NCBI RefSeq assembly: GCF_018332655.1
Contig: NZ_BOQL01000082.1
Span: 1-64,000, forward strand
Direction of reading: 5' to 3'
From: Actinoplanes auranticolor
GTDB lineage: Bacteria > Actinomycetota > Actinomycetes > Mycobacteriales > Micromonosporaceae
Length of the DNA: 64,000 bases
The notes under the pieces are model-generated. The model searched no databases and had not been told where the DNA came from. It was given only the letters and a program-made list of their open reading frames with translations. This document shows positions 39,512 to 48,726 of this stretch, piece after piece (position 1 is the first letter of the stretch; each line of letters begins with the position of its first letter). The position numbers and the translations under genes were made by a program.

Positions 39512-40627
39512 TCAGCCGAGCGTGGCGGCGGCGTTCACCGCCATCTGCTGGTTGAGCTCGCAGGCGCGGGCCACCCCGATCGCGGCGGTGTCCTGCTCCC
39601 AGCCGCGTGGCAGCTCGACCGAGATGCCGCCGTGCTCGGCGACCCAGGAGGCGGTGGCCTCGGCGGTGCCGCCGGCGGCCTGGATCTTGGCGAGGGTGGC
39701 GGTCTGGAACTGGATCGGGTGTCCCGCGGCGGCGCCGGCGATCATGTGGTCGTACATGCCCTGGTAGTCGGGGCGGGCCTGCTCCAGCCCGCCGTCGGTC
39801 CGGCGGGCGATCAGCGAGTTGTTCTCCCAGACGCCGGACGTTCCCATGGTGGCCCGCTGGTGATCCATGAGCTCCACGGTGACCGCCGCGTCGGTCGCCA
39901 TCCGGCCGGTGGCGGGGTCGATGAACTGCCACGGGTTGTACGCCACCGAGGAGGTGATGCCCATGGGCGAGAACGCGTCGTGGTGCGCGGCGATCACTGT
40001 CTCCAGCGCCGCCCGGTCAGCCGCGGCGGTGTACCCGTTGGCGAGCGCCTGGTCCCGGTTGGCCGCCACGCCGAGCTGCTTGATGCACGGCTCGGCGAAG
40101 ACCGTGCAGGTGCCGGACACGGTCACCTCTCCCCAGAGCGGCTCGTCCCCCAGTGCGGCGGCCAGCTCGGGCAGGAAAGCGTTGTACGCGGCCAGGAACT
40201 CCTCCGCCCACCACACCGGCACGTCGTACCGGTCGGGCTCGACCGCGCCCGGGTCCTCCCAGTCGCGCATCGGCCCGCCGCCGAGCGCGAGCGCCCAGCC
40301 GGGGGACTGCCAGCCGGCCAGCAGGCGCAGCTTGAGCCGCTGATACCCGCGCTCGCGGGCGAGATCGGTCGCCGCCCGCAGCTTGAGCAGCGCCGCGCCG
40401 CTCAGGTCGCCGCCCGGCTCGGGCTGGGCCTCGGCCCAGGTGAGCGGCTGGACGAACCCGCGCAGCCGGCCCGCACTCACGTCGCGGACCAGCAGCGGAT
40501 CGCGGACCAGCAGACCGGTGACGCGTCCCCGCGGCGGCACGGCAGCAGCGAACGCTGGCGAGGTGGTGAGGCCCGCGGCGGCGAGCGGCACTCCGGCCGC
40601 GACGGTCAGGAATCCACGCCGGTTCAT
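39512..40627 (-). CDS. Tat-exported glycoside-hydrolase-like protein
   Basis: 371 residues from the ATG at 40627. The N-terminus MNRRGFLTVAAGVPLAAAGL and AFAAAV is a twin-arginine-style signal with a cleavage site near residue 28. The mature part reads like a TIM-barrel hydrolase: LRGFVQPLTWAEAQPEPGG, LKLRLLAGWQSPGWAL, WAEEFLAAYNAFLPELAAAL, LWGEVTVSGTCTVFAEP, TSGVWENNSLIARR and GHPIQFQTATLAK. The Glu residues in WGEVTVSG and WENNS are candidate acid/base and nucleophile. I cannot assign a GH family. Its stop lies 44 bp upstream of furA. Confidence 0.75.
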   Translation of the reverse strand: MNRRGFLTVAAGVPLAAAGLTTSPAFAAAVPPRGRVTGLLVRDPLLVRDVSAGRLRGFVQPLTWAEAQPEPGGDLSGAALLKLRAATDLARERGYQRLKLRLLAGWQSPGWALALGGGPMRDWEDPGAVEPDRYDVPVWWAEEFLAAYNAFLPELAAALGDEPLWGEVTVSGTCTVFAEPCIKQLGVAANRDQALANGYTAAADRAALETVIAAHHDAFSPMGITSSVAYNPWQFIDPATGRMATDAAVTVELMDHQRATMGTSGVWENNSLIARRTDGGLEQARPDYQGMYDHMIAGAAAGHPIQFQTATLAKIQAAGGTAEATASWVAEHGGISVELPRGWEQDTAAIGVARACELNQQMAVNAAATLG

Positions 40628-40732
40628 GCCCGGCGACGCTATCAGCCCGGATGCCGCCGCGAGGGGCACCCGTCCGGGTGCCCGGGGGTCGGAACCGGCG
40701 TGGCAGCGCCGGCCCAGTTCTAGGGTGGACGC

Positions 40733-40930
40733 ATGGACTACCAGGTCAGTGTCAACGTGGAGAAGATCGCGCAGTGGCAGGTACGCCTGAGCGGGCTCGC
40801 CGACGCGCACAAGGGACAGCCGATCGAGGCGCACCTGCGGGCGATCGCCGCTGAGCTGTACGCGGAGGTCCCGGAGGAGTGGTGGACCAGTCAGCCGGCG
40901 CCGCTGGACAACCGGGTCCGCAACACCTGA
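40733..40930 (+). CDS. Small conserved-looking hypothetical protein
   Basis: 65 residues from the ATG at 40733, preceded by AGGGTGG. The sequence begins MDYQVSVNVEKIAQWQVRL and ends with EVPEEWWTSQPAPLDNRVRN. It is acidic and mixed alpha/beta with no signal or membrane segment. Third positions are G/C-biased as in its neighbours, which supports a real gene. I do not recognise it. It is divergent from the Tat-exported protein, with 105 bp between them. Confidence 0.6.
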   Translation: MDYQVSVNVEKIAQWQVRLSGLADAHKGQPIEAHLRAIAAELYAEVPEEWWTSQPAPLDNRVRNT

Positions 40931-41290
40931 GACCGCCCGGCTTCTGAACCGGCGCGGGCCCGGTCGATCCACGGAGGAAGACCTGCGGTCCGCGCCTCTC
41001 CGGCTGTCCCCGACGTGCTCGTGACAGTCTTCAACGCCTTCCCGATCGGCCGTTCCCACCTGCGTGGATGAGGGCCCGGGAAGATTTCCGGCGTGTTTCC
41101 GTGCGGTGATCAACCGCCCCGCCGGATCCGGACTTTCTAGTTTGTAACCTTTACTTTCGTCGATGGCATACATAGATTGCTGTCATCTGACGAAAGTCAT
41201 CCCGGTTGCCGCGGAAAGCGGTGGCTCCACGGTAGACATTTCTCGATCTTCTGCACCCATCGACCGGTCGTGAACAGGTGGACGAGACGC
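40931..41290. promoter_or_regulatory. Long leader region upstream of the laccase operon
   Basis: This 360-bp gap has no gene. From about 41130 to 41200 it becomes unusually AT-rich (TTTGTAACCTTTACTTTCG, CATACATAGATTG). A perfect 9-bp inverted repeat, ACTTTCGTC at 41153-41161 and GACGAAAGT at 41189-41197, brackets this region 27 bp apart. That is the likely promoter and regulator-binding area of the operon starting at 41291. I cannot fix the -10 and -35. Confidence 0.55.
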
Positions 41291-42289
41291 ATGGAAGACA
41301 ACGTTGTCAGCTGGCCTCGGCAGAACTTCTCCCGGCGTTCGCTGGTCGTCGGGGGTGCCCTGGGCCTGACCTCCGCGGCCGGGGTCACGGCTGCGCTGCG
41401 CCCCGAGCCGGCCCGGGCCGCGGCCGGTGCCACCCGCAAGGTCACCATCTATGCGGAGGCGCTGCCGGGCGGGCTCTTCGGCTACGGGCTCGCCCCCGGC
41501 AAGGCCACCGTGCCGGGTCCGGTGCTGGAGATGTGGGAGGGCGACACCCTCGAGATCACCCTGGTCAACACCACTGACCAGCGGCTGTCCATCCACCCGC
41601 ACGGCGTCGACTACAGCACCGATTCCGACGGCAGCCCGTTCAACGCGTCCTTCAACAAGCCGGGGGAGACGCGCACCTACGTGTGGCGGTCGCGGGAGAT
41701 GTTCGCCGCCGAGGGCCGCCGGTTCATGCCCGGCAGCGCCGGCTACTGGCACTACCACGACCATGCGATGGGCACCGAGCACGGCACCGGCGGGGTCGCC
41801 AAGGGACTGTACGGCGCCCTGGTCGTCCGGCGCCGGGGCGACATCCTGCCCGAGAAGCAGTTCACCGTGGTCTTCAACGACATGATGATCAACAACCGGA
41901 TGGCGCCGAACACGCCGATGTTCGAGGCGAATCTCGGCCAGCGCGTCGAGTGGCTGGCCATCGGGCACGGCGGCACCTTCCACACGTTCCATCTGCACGC
42001 GCACCGGTGGGCCGACAACCGCACCGGCATGCTCGAGGGCCCCGCGGATCCGAGCCAGGTCATCGACAACAAGGACCTCAACCCGGGCAGCTCCTTCGGT
42101 TTCCAGGTGCTGGCGGGCGAGGGGGTCGGGCCCGGCGCCTGGATGTACCACTGCCACGTGCAGTTCCACTCCGACGGCGGGATGGCCGGGATCTTCCTGG
42201 TCCGCAACGCCGACGGGAGCATGCCACCCGGTGCCGAGGAGGCCATCCATCGCTTTCAGGGTCACGTCCACACAGCGCAGCACGGCTGA
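41291..42289 (+). CDS. Two-domain (small) laccase, multicopper oxidase
   Basis: 332 residues from the ATG at 41291. A Tat signal (SRRSLVVGGALGLTSAAG) directs folded, copper-loaded export. All four copper-ligand motifs are present: SIHPHGVDY, GYWHYHDHA, HTFHLHAHRW and YHCHVQFHSDGGM. The length and two-cupredoxin layout match streptomycete small laccase (SLAC/EpoA), which works as a trimer and oxidises phenols and other donors with reduction of O2 to water. It heads the secreted redox operon, with the next gene 18 bp downstream. Confidence 0.93.
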   Translation: MEDNVVSWPRQNFSRRSLVVGGALGLTSAAGVTAALRPEPARAAAGATRKVTIYAEALPGGLFGYGLAPGKATVPGPVLEMWEGDTLEITLVNTTDQRLSIHPHGVDYSTDSDGSPFNASFNKPGETRTYVWRSREMFAAEGRRFMPGSAGYWHYHDHAMGTEHGTGGVAKGLYGALVVRRRGDILPEKQFTVVFNDMMINNRMAPNTPMFEANLGQRVEWLAIGHGGTFHTFHLHAHRWADNRTGMLEGPADPSQVIDNKDLNPGSSFGFQVLAGEGVGPGAWMYHCHVQFHSDGGMAGIFLVRNADGSMPPGAEEAIHRFQGHVHTAQHG

Positions 42290-42307
42290 CGAGCAAGGGG
42301 GCTTGGG

Positions 42308-45300
42308 ATGAGACGAGGACTACTCCTGCGACGGGCACTGGCTGTGGCCGTGCTCATGGTGGGCCTGGTGCCCGCGACCGCGACCGTGGCTTCCGCCGCA
42401 CCGGCGAAGGCCGCGGCCGCGGCGGTGGAGGTGCTGGTCTTCCACGGGCCGGTCGCCGAACAGCAGGACCCGGTGGCCCGCGCGGCCCAGGCGATCAAGG
42501 AGCTCGGGCAGGCGGACGGCATCACCGTCACCGCGACCACCGACCCGGCGACGTTCACACCCGCCACGCTGGCCCGCTACCGCGCGGTGGTGTTCCTGTC
42601 CGCCGCGGGGGCCACGCTGAGCCGGCCCCAGGAAGCAGCCCTGCAGAGCTACGTGAAGGCGGGCAACGGTTTCGTCGGCATCGGCGACGCCGCGAGCGCG
42701 CAGCTGGACTCGGCCTGGTTCACCGGACTGATCGGCACCCGGCCCGCGGGCAGCGTCCCGGTCGCCGAGCCGGTCGCCAAGGTGACCGCGAGCGGGGAGA
42801 ACGCGCCCAACGAATCCAAGGAGAAGCTGAACGACGGTGACGCCAACACGAAGTGGCTGGTGCGGACCCCGACCGCCTGGGTCGCCTACGAGCTGAACAA
42901 GCCCACCGCCGTCACCGGATACTCGCTCACCTCCGCCAACGACTTCGTCGGACGGGACCCGAAGGACTGGACCCTGCAGGGCTCCACCGACGGCACGACC
43001 TGGTCCGATGTGGACAAACGGGCCGGGCAGACGTTCCCGGACCGTTTCGTGATGCGCAGGTTCGAGGTCACCGGCGCGGCCGAGTACAAGCACTACCGCC
43101 TGAACATCACCGCCAACGGCGGCGAACCGCTGATCCAGCTGGCCGAGCTGCGGCTGTTCACCGGCGCGACGACGGCACCTCAGCCGCCGGGCGTCAACGA
43201 GGCGGTCGTGGACATCCTGGACAGGCACCACCCGGCGACGAAGAGTCTGCCGACGACCGTCAAGCGCGCCGACCGCTGGTACAACTGGGATCCCAACCCG
43301 GTCGGCACCGTGCACACGGTGGCGCAGGTCGAGGAACGCTTCTACGACCCCGGTCCGAGCGCGAACGGCCCGTTCCACCCGGTCTCGTGGTGCCGCGACT
43401 ACGACGGCGGCCGTTCCTTCTACACCGGCATGGGCCACACCGAGGGCAGCTACGGCGAGTCCGCGTTCCGCACCCACCTGGCCGGCGCCCTGCGCTGGAC
43501 CACCGGCGTCGAACGCGGTGACTGCCAGGCCACCATCGCCGCCAACTACAAGGTCGAACGGCTCACCGCGGCCAACAAGACCGGCGAGCTCGACCAGATC
43601 GGCGAGCCGCACGGGCTGACCATCGCCGACGACGGCACCGTCTTCTACGTCGGCAAGGCCGCCTGCCCGACCGGGCCGGTGGTCGACTGGGCCGACCCCA
43701 AGGTCGGCCTGGGCTGCGGCACCATCCACTCGTACGACCCGAAGAGCAAGCAGGTCAAGCTGCTCACCACACTGCCGGTGATGGGCAACCGGGGCAGCGG
43801 CTCCGAGCTGGTCAAGAACGAGGAGGGTCTGCTCGGCATCGTGCCCGACCCCGCCTTCGCGACCAACGGCTGGCTCTACGTCTACTGGATGCCGCACGAC
43901 TCCATCGACCGGGAGAAGCGGATCGGTCAGCGGACCATCTCGCGGCTGACCTACGACAAGGCGACCCAGACCATCGACCAGGCGAGCCGCAAGGACCTGC
44001 TGCAGTTCCCGGTGCAGATCCACAGCTGCTGCCACGCCGGCGGCGGCATGGCTTTCGACAAGCAGGGCAACCTGTACGTCGGTTCGGGCGACAACAACTC
44101 GTCGGAGGGCTCGAGCGGCTACTCCGGCAACAACTGGACCGCCGAGTACCAGGGCGTCTCGTTCCAGGACGCCCGCCGGACGTCCGGTAACACCAACGAC
44201 CTCGCCGGCAAGATCATCCGGATCCACCCGGAGGCCGACGGTACGTACACGATCCCGGCCGGGAACCTGTTCCCGCCCGGCACGGCCAAGACCCGCCCGG
44301 AGATCTACGTGATGGGCGTGCGCAACATCGCCCGGCTCGCGATCGACCCGGAACGGCAGTGGCTGACCGCCGGCTGGGTCGGCCCCGACGCCGCGGCGCC
44401 CAGCCCCACGCTGGGCCCGGCCAAGTACGAGACCGCCACGATCATCACCTCGGCGGGCAACCAGGGCTGGCCGTACTGCATGGGCGACAAGCAGCCGTAC
44501 CGGGACCGCAGCAGCACCGACGCCACCGTCCTGACCGGCTGGTACGACTGCGACAACCTCAAGAACGAGTCGCCGCGCAACACCGGGCTGACCGACATCC
44601 CGCCGGCCCGCGACAACATGATCTGGTACGCGCCCGACGGCGGCGGACCGGTCTTCCCGGCCCGCGCCGACGGCAGCGGCATCCCCACCTACGTCAAGGC
44701 CGACGCCACCTACACCCAGCCGTACCTGCGCGGCGGCGGGCAGGCGATCATGTCCGGTCCGACGTACCACCGCGACCTGGTGGACACCGCCAGCGGCGTG
44801 GCCTGGCCGCAGTACTGGGACGACAAGTGGTTCATCGGGGACCAGTCCAACGCGGCGAACCGCGTCGCGGTCACCGTGGACCCGGCCGGGGTCCCGCGGC
44901 AGGCGCCGCCGGTCTTCGGTGAGTCGCTGCGGTCCATCATCCCGGGCGGCAACGGCGACACCCGGCTGCAGAGCTGGATGGACGCCAAGTTCGGCCCGGA
45001 CGGTGCGCTGTACCTGCTGGACTACGGCGGCGGCTTCTTCAGCCTGCATGCCAACCAGAAGCTGATCAGGATCACCTACCAGGGCGGCGCGCCGACCCCG
45101 GCACCCACCGCTTCCTCGGTCGCCGTGCAGAACAAGCCGCTGACCATCGCGTTCACCGGCTCCCGGTCCGGCGGACTGTCGTACCGCTGGGAGTTCGGTG
45201 ACGGCGGCACCTCGACCGAGGCCGACCCGCGCCACACCTACGCCAAGGTCGGCAAGTACACCGCCAAGCTCACGGTCACGTACGCCGGCGGTGAGACCGT

Positions 45301-46225
45301 GACGACGCAGACCGCTGTGACGGTCGGCTGCGCGACGCCGGACACCCGCACCACGGTGTGGGTGGATCAGACCGACACCGGGGTCCCGAACCGGACGGTC
45401 GGTGAGGGCTGCACCATCAACGACCTGATCGACGACGAGAGCAGCTGGGCGGACCACGACAGCTTCGTGCGGCACGTCACCGCGGTCACCCGTACGCTCG
45501 GGCTCACCGGCCGCGAAGCGGGCGCCCTGACCCGCGCGGCGGCCGGATCGGCCGTCGGCCGGCCCGGGCACAAGGGCTACGAGCCGCTGTACGACGGCAC
45601 CGCCCAGTCGCTGCTCGGCTGGGAGCAGGCGCCCAGCGGTCAGTTCACCATCCAGCCGGACGGGTCCCTGCGGGCCAGCGGCGGGCTGGGCATGCTCTGG
45701 TACACCAAACCGTTCGGCGACTTCTCCCTGAAGCTGCAGTTCCGTGACGTGGCACCGGGTACGGCCCGCGCCAACAGCGGCGTCTTCACCCGGTTCCCGG
45801 ATCCGCGCATCCCGCTCGACGAGCGCCCGCCGGGCAGTTGCGGCACCACGGGCTCGGCCCGGACCTCGCAGGCCTGGGTGGCCATCTACTGCGGGCACGA
45901 GATCCAGCTCTACGACGGCGACACCGGCGAACCGCAGAAGACCGGCTCGATCTACAACTTCGACCCGGTGACGCTCGCCGACGCCCGGGTCACCGCGAAG
46001 AACGTCTGGAACACCTACGAGGTCCGCGTCGTGGGCCAGCACTACACGATCCTGCGCAACGGCGTGGTCATCAACGAGTTCGACAACACGCCCGGCAAGC
46101 AGTCCTCCCGCGCCGGTGACCCGCCGACCGATCTGCGGCAGTTCACCAGCGGCTTCATCGGGCTGCAGAACCACAGCGACACCGACCTGATGGACTTCCA
46201 GAACATCCGGGTGAGGCCCCTATGA
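42308..46225 (+). CDS. Secreted ThuA / discoidin / sorbosone dehydrogenase / PKD / DUF1080 protein
   Basis: 1305 residues. Signal peptide: MRRGLLLRRALAVAVLMVGL to about residue 38. A ThuA-like amidotransferase fold (VEVLVFHGPVAEQQ, YVKAGNGFVGIGD) is interrupted by an F5/8-type C domain (LNDGDANTKWLV, DWTLQGSTDGTTW) and resumes at about 300 (RFYDPGPSANGPFHPVSWCR). A glucose/sorbosone dehydrogenase propeller follows (EPHGLTIADDGTVFYVGKA, HSCCHAGGGMAFD, DLAGKIIRIHPEADG). Then come a PKD domain (YRWEFGDGGTSTE), an unrecognised 75-residue Cys-pair domain (about 1007-1083) and a C-terminal DUF1080/3-keto-disaccharide hydrolase domain (YEPLYDGTAQSLLGWEQ). The stop overlaps the next ATG. Confidence 0.88.
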   Translation: MRRGLLLRRALAVAVLMVGLVPATATVASAAPAKAAAAAVEVLVFHGPVAEQQDPVARAAQAIKELGQADGITVTATTDPATFTPATLARYRAVVFLSAAGATLSRPQEAALQSYVKAGNGFVGIGDAASAQLDSAWFTGLIGTRPAGSVPVAEPVAKVTASGENAPNESKEKLNDGDANTKWLVRTPTAWVAYELNKPTAVTGYSLTSANDFVGRDPKDWTLQGSTDGTTWSDVDKRAGQTFPDRFVMRRFEVTGAAEYKHYRLNITANGGEPLIQLAELRLFTGATTAPQPPGVNEAVVDILDRHHPATKSLPTTVKRADRWYNWDPNPVGTVHTVAQVEERFYDPGPSANGPFHPVSWCRDYDGGRSFYTGMGHTEGSYGESAFRTHLAGALRWTTGVERGDCQATIAANYKVERLTAANKTGELDQIGEPHGLTIADDGTVFYVGKAACPTGPVVDWADPKVGLGCGTIHSYDPKSKQVKLLTTLPVMGNRGSGSELVKNEEGLLGIVPDPAFATNGWLYVYWMPHDSIDREKRIGQRTISRLTYDKATQTIDQASRKDLLQFPVQIHSCCHAGGGMAFDKQGNLYVGSGDNNSSEGSSGYSGNNWTAEYQGVSFQDARRTSGNTNDLAGKIIRIHPEADGTYTIPAGNLFPPGTAKTRPEIYVMGVRNIARLAIDPERQWLTAGWVGPDAAAPSPTLGPAKYETATIITSAGNQGWPYCMGDKQPYRDRSSTDATVLTGWYDCDNLKNESPRNTGLTDIPPARDNMIWYAPDGGGPVFPARADGSGIPTYVKADATYTQPYLRGGGQAIMSGPTYHRDLVDTASGVAWPQYWDDKWFIGDQSNAANRVAVTVDPAGVPRQAPPVFGESLRSIIPGGNGDTRLQSWMDAKFGPDGALYLLDYGGGFFSLHANQKLIRITYQGGAPTPAPTASSVAVQNKPLTIAFTGSRSGGLSYRWEFGDGGTSTEADPRHTYAKVGKYTAKLTVTYAGGETVTTQTAVTVGCATPDTRTTVWVDQTDTGVPNRTVGEGCTINDLIDDESSWADHDSFVRHVTAVTRTLGLTGREAGALTRAAAGSAVGRPGHKGYEPLYDGTAQSLLGWEQAPSGQFTIQPDGSLRASGGLGMLWYTKPFGDFSLKLQFRDVAPGTARANSGVFTRFPDPRIPLDERPPGSCGTTGSARTSQAWVAIYCGHEIQLYDGDTGEPQKTGSIYNFDPVTLADARVTAKNVWNTYEVRVVGQHYTILRNGVVINEFDNTPGKQSSRAGDPPTDLRQFTSGFIGLQNHSDTDLMDFQNIRVRPL

Positions 46226-47730
46226 TCCGCTTCTTCAAGGTGGCGCTGCTCGGCCTCCTGCTCGTGGTGTCCCCGGTGGCGGTCTCTCCGGCCGCCGCCG
46301 CGGGGACGCTGACCTGGACGGCCGACGACGACATCACCCGCTACAAGTCGGCGCCCGCCTCGGCGACGCCCGGGCCGACGACGATCGTCTTCGAGAACAG
46401 CGCGGCCACCGGCAACACCACCGGCATGCCGCACACGCTCACCTTCGACACCACCACCGAGGGTTACAACCATGATGTGAACCTGAACATCCTGGCCAGC
46501 CCCTTCGACACGAACAACGGCCGGCACCAGGCGACCGTCACCCTGACCCCGGGCAAGTACCGCTACTTCTGCTCGATCCCCGGGCACACCGCGATGGCCG
46601 GCGAACTCGTCGTCACCGACGGCGGCGGAGGCGGGGACACCACCGCCCCCACGGTCTCGGCGCAGGTCTCGGGGGAGCGGGACGCCGCCGGTGACTACCT
46701 GGGCAGCGCGACGGTGACGGTCTCCGCCTCCGATGCGGGGTCGGGTGTGGACACGGTCGAGTACCAGGTCGACGACACGAGCTGGACGCCGTACACGGCT
46801 CCGGTGCGGGTGACCGCGATCGGTGACCACTCGGTGCAGTTCCGGGCCACCGACAAGGCGGGCAACGTCTCGGCGGTCGGCTCGGTCGCCTTCACCGTGG
46901 TCGAGCCGGGGCCGGGGGAGGACACGACCCCACCGGTGGTCACGTCCCAGGTCACCGGTGACCGGAACACCGCCGGCCAGTACGTCGGCAAGGCCACGGT
47001 CACCCTCACCGCGACCGACGCGGAGTCGGGGGTGAAGACCATCGAGTACAACGTGGACGGTGGTGCCTTCGCGGCGTACACGGCGCCGGTTGTGGTCGGC
47101 ACGGCCGGGTCGCACATGGTGCACTTCCGGGCCACCGACGTCGCCGGCAACACCTCGGCCGAGCAGATGGTGAGCTTCACCGTGGTCGCGGCGCCGGTTC
47201 CGGACACCACGCCGCCGGTCACCTCGGCCGCGGTGCGTACCGAGGCGGACGGCAGCGCGGTCGTGACGGTCACGGCCACGGATGCCGGATCGGGGGTCGC
47301 CTCGATCGAGTACGCACTCGACTCGGGCGCCTGGACGGCGTACACGTCAGCGGTCGCCGTCCGGGCACCGGGCGCGCACACCCTGCGCTACCGCGCCACC
47401 GACGTGGCCGGGAACGCCGCGGCGGAGAAGTCAGTGACCTTCACGGTCGTGCCGCCCACCACCGGCGACTGCCCGGTCCCGGACACCCGCGCCACGGTGA
47501 TCATCGGCGACCAGGACACCGGGATCGCCAACGCCGACACCGGCAACGGCTGCACGATCAACGACCTGATCGCCGAGCACGCGAGCTATCCGACCCACGC
47601 CGCGTTCGTCCGGCACGTCGAGACGGTCACGGCGCCGCTGGTCGCCGCGGGCAAGCTCACCGCCCGCCAGCAGGGAACCATCGTGCGGGCCGCGGCCCGC
47701 TCCGACGTCGTCAAGGGAGTACAGCGATGA
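46222..47730 (+). CDS. Secreted cupredoxin with Ig-like repeats
   Basis: 502 residues from the ATG at 46222, overlapping the previous stop (ATGA). A signal peptide (IRFFKVALLGLLLVVSPVAV) ends near AAAAG. A plastocyanin-like domain (about 28-135) has type 1 copper ligands: His in GMPHTLTFD, then Cys, His and Met in YFCSIPGHTAM. Three OmpL47-type Ig-like repeats follow, each with the pattern ATD-GSGV-IEY-VD...YTAPV...FRATD.AGN. The C-terminal 85 residues (CPVPDTRATVIIGDQDTG onward) repeat the Cys-pair domain of the upstream protein. It is probably an electron carrier on or near the cell surface. Confidence 0.88.
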   Translation: MIRFFKVALLGLLLVVSPVAVSPAAAAGTLTWTADDDITRYKSAPASATPGPTTIVFENSAATGNTTGMPHTLTFDTTTEGYNHDVNLNILASPFDTNNGRHQATVTLTPGKYRYFCSIPGHTAMAGELVVTDGGGGGDTTAPTVSAQVSGERDAAGDYLGSATVTVSASDAGSGVDTVEYQVDDTSWTPYTAPVRVTAIGDHSVQFRATDKAGNVSAVGSVAFTVVEPGPGEDTTPPVVTSQVTGDRNTAGQYVGKATVTLTATDAESGVKTIEYNVDGGAFAAYTAPVVVGTAGSHMVHFRATDVAGNTSAEQMVSFTVVAAPVPDTTPPVTSAAVRTEADGSAVVTVTATDAGSGVASIEYALDSGAWTAYTSAVAVRAPGAHTLRYRATDVAGNAAAEKSVTFTVVPPTTGDCPVPDTRATVIIGDQDTGIANADTGNGCTINDLIAEHASYPTHAAFVRHVETVTAPLVAAGKLTARQQGTIVRAAARSDVVKGVQR

Positions 47731-48704
47731 GACGTACCGCCGCGAAGCTGGCCACCGTCACTGCCGTCGTCACCGCCGCGGCGCTGACGATCGCCCCCAC
47801 CAGCGCCAGCGCCGATCTGGTCACCCACTGCGTCGGCACCGGCGGCGCGGTCACCGTGCCGAACGACCTGCTGGTGCCGGCCGGTCAGTCGTGCGCGTTG
47901 ACCGGCACGACCATCACCGGCAACGTCAGCGTGGCCGCGGGCGCGAACCTCGTCGTGACCGGCGGCCGGATCAGCGGCGAGATCCTCATCGCCGCGGACG
48001 GTTACCTGGATGCCGGCACCACCACCGTCGGCGGCGGGATCGACCTGGCCTCCGGCGGTTACGGCGTGTTCCTCAAGGACACCGGAACCGGCTCGGTCAC
48101 GGTACGGCCCAAGGGATCCGCGACCAACGACAGCTTCCTGTTCGCGGAGAACGCGGCCATCGACGGCACGGTGACCGCGAGCGCGGGCGAGATCCGGCTC
48201 GACCGGAACACGGACGTGACCGGCAACGTCAGCACGACCGGCAGCTACTACACCGACGTGCACGACACCTTCGTCGACGGCACGCTGTCGGTGCTGAACA
48301 GCGCGACCGGAAGTGTGGTGTGCGGCAGCGCGGTCCGGGGCCGGACCACGTTCGCGGGCAACCTCGGTGGGGTGCAGCTGGGCCCGAACGGCACGCTCGA
48401 CGGGTGTGCCTCGGGCGGCTACTTCGGCCGCGACGTCAGCGTCACCAACACCACGGGCGGAGTGAACGTCGACGACAACATCATTGACGGGCAGCTGACC
48501 ACCACGTCCAACACGCCGGCGGCCAAGGTGGCGGCGAACAACCGGATCCGCGGCGGCGTCGCGGGGGACCAGGCAGCGGCGACGGCGCGGGTCTCGGCCA
48601 AGCGCAGCGTCCAGGAGCGCGAGGCGAAGGGCGAACAACGCGCCGAGGTGCGCAGGTCGTCGGCGGTCCAGGAGGCGGTAGCCGCGGGAGACGCCGGACT
48701 CTGA
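47727..48704 (+). CDS. Secreted beta-helix-like protein
   Basis: 325 residues from the ATG at 47727, again an ATGA overlap. The signal peptide (RRTAAKLATVTAVVTAAALT) ends near SASADL. The mature part is built of short repeats of the type ITGNVSVAAGANLVVTGGRI, GEILIAADGYLDAGT and DGTVTASAGEIRLDRNTDV, with regular Gly-Asn turns, which suggests a right-handed beta-helix. The C-terminal 60 residues are a charged, predicted helical tail (KRSVQEREAKGEQRAEVRRS). No catalytic motif is visible. As last gene of the operon it may be a scaffold or polymer-binding partner. Confidence 0.75.
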   Translation: MRRTAAKLATVTAVVTAAALTIAPTSASADLVTHCVGTGGAVTVPNDLLVPAGQSCALTGTTITGNVSVAAGANLVVTGGRISGEILIAADGYLDAGTTTVGGGIDLASGGYGVFLKDTGTGSVTVRPKGSATNDSFLFAENAAIDGTVTASAGEIRLDRNTDVTGNVSTTGSYYTDVHDTFVDGTLSVLNSATGSVVCGSAVRGRTTFAGNLGGVQLGPNGTLDGCASGGYFGRDVSVTNTTGGVNVDDNIIDGQLTTTSNTPAAKVAANNRIRGGVAGDQAAATARVSAKRSVQEREAKGEQRAEVRRSSAVQEAVAAGDAGL

Positions 48705-48726
48705 GCGGTACGCGGAACGAACCGCA

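Noticed and set aside
42320-46174. Leftward open frame of about 1280 codons across the multidomain secreted protein
   Set aside because: It is an antisense shadow caused by high GC content. The rightward frame has a signal peptide, recognisable domains and ATGA-coupled neighbours.
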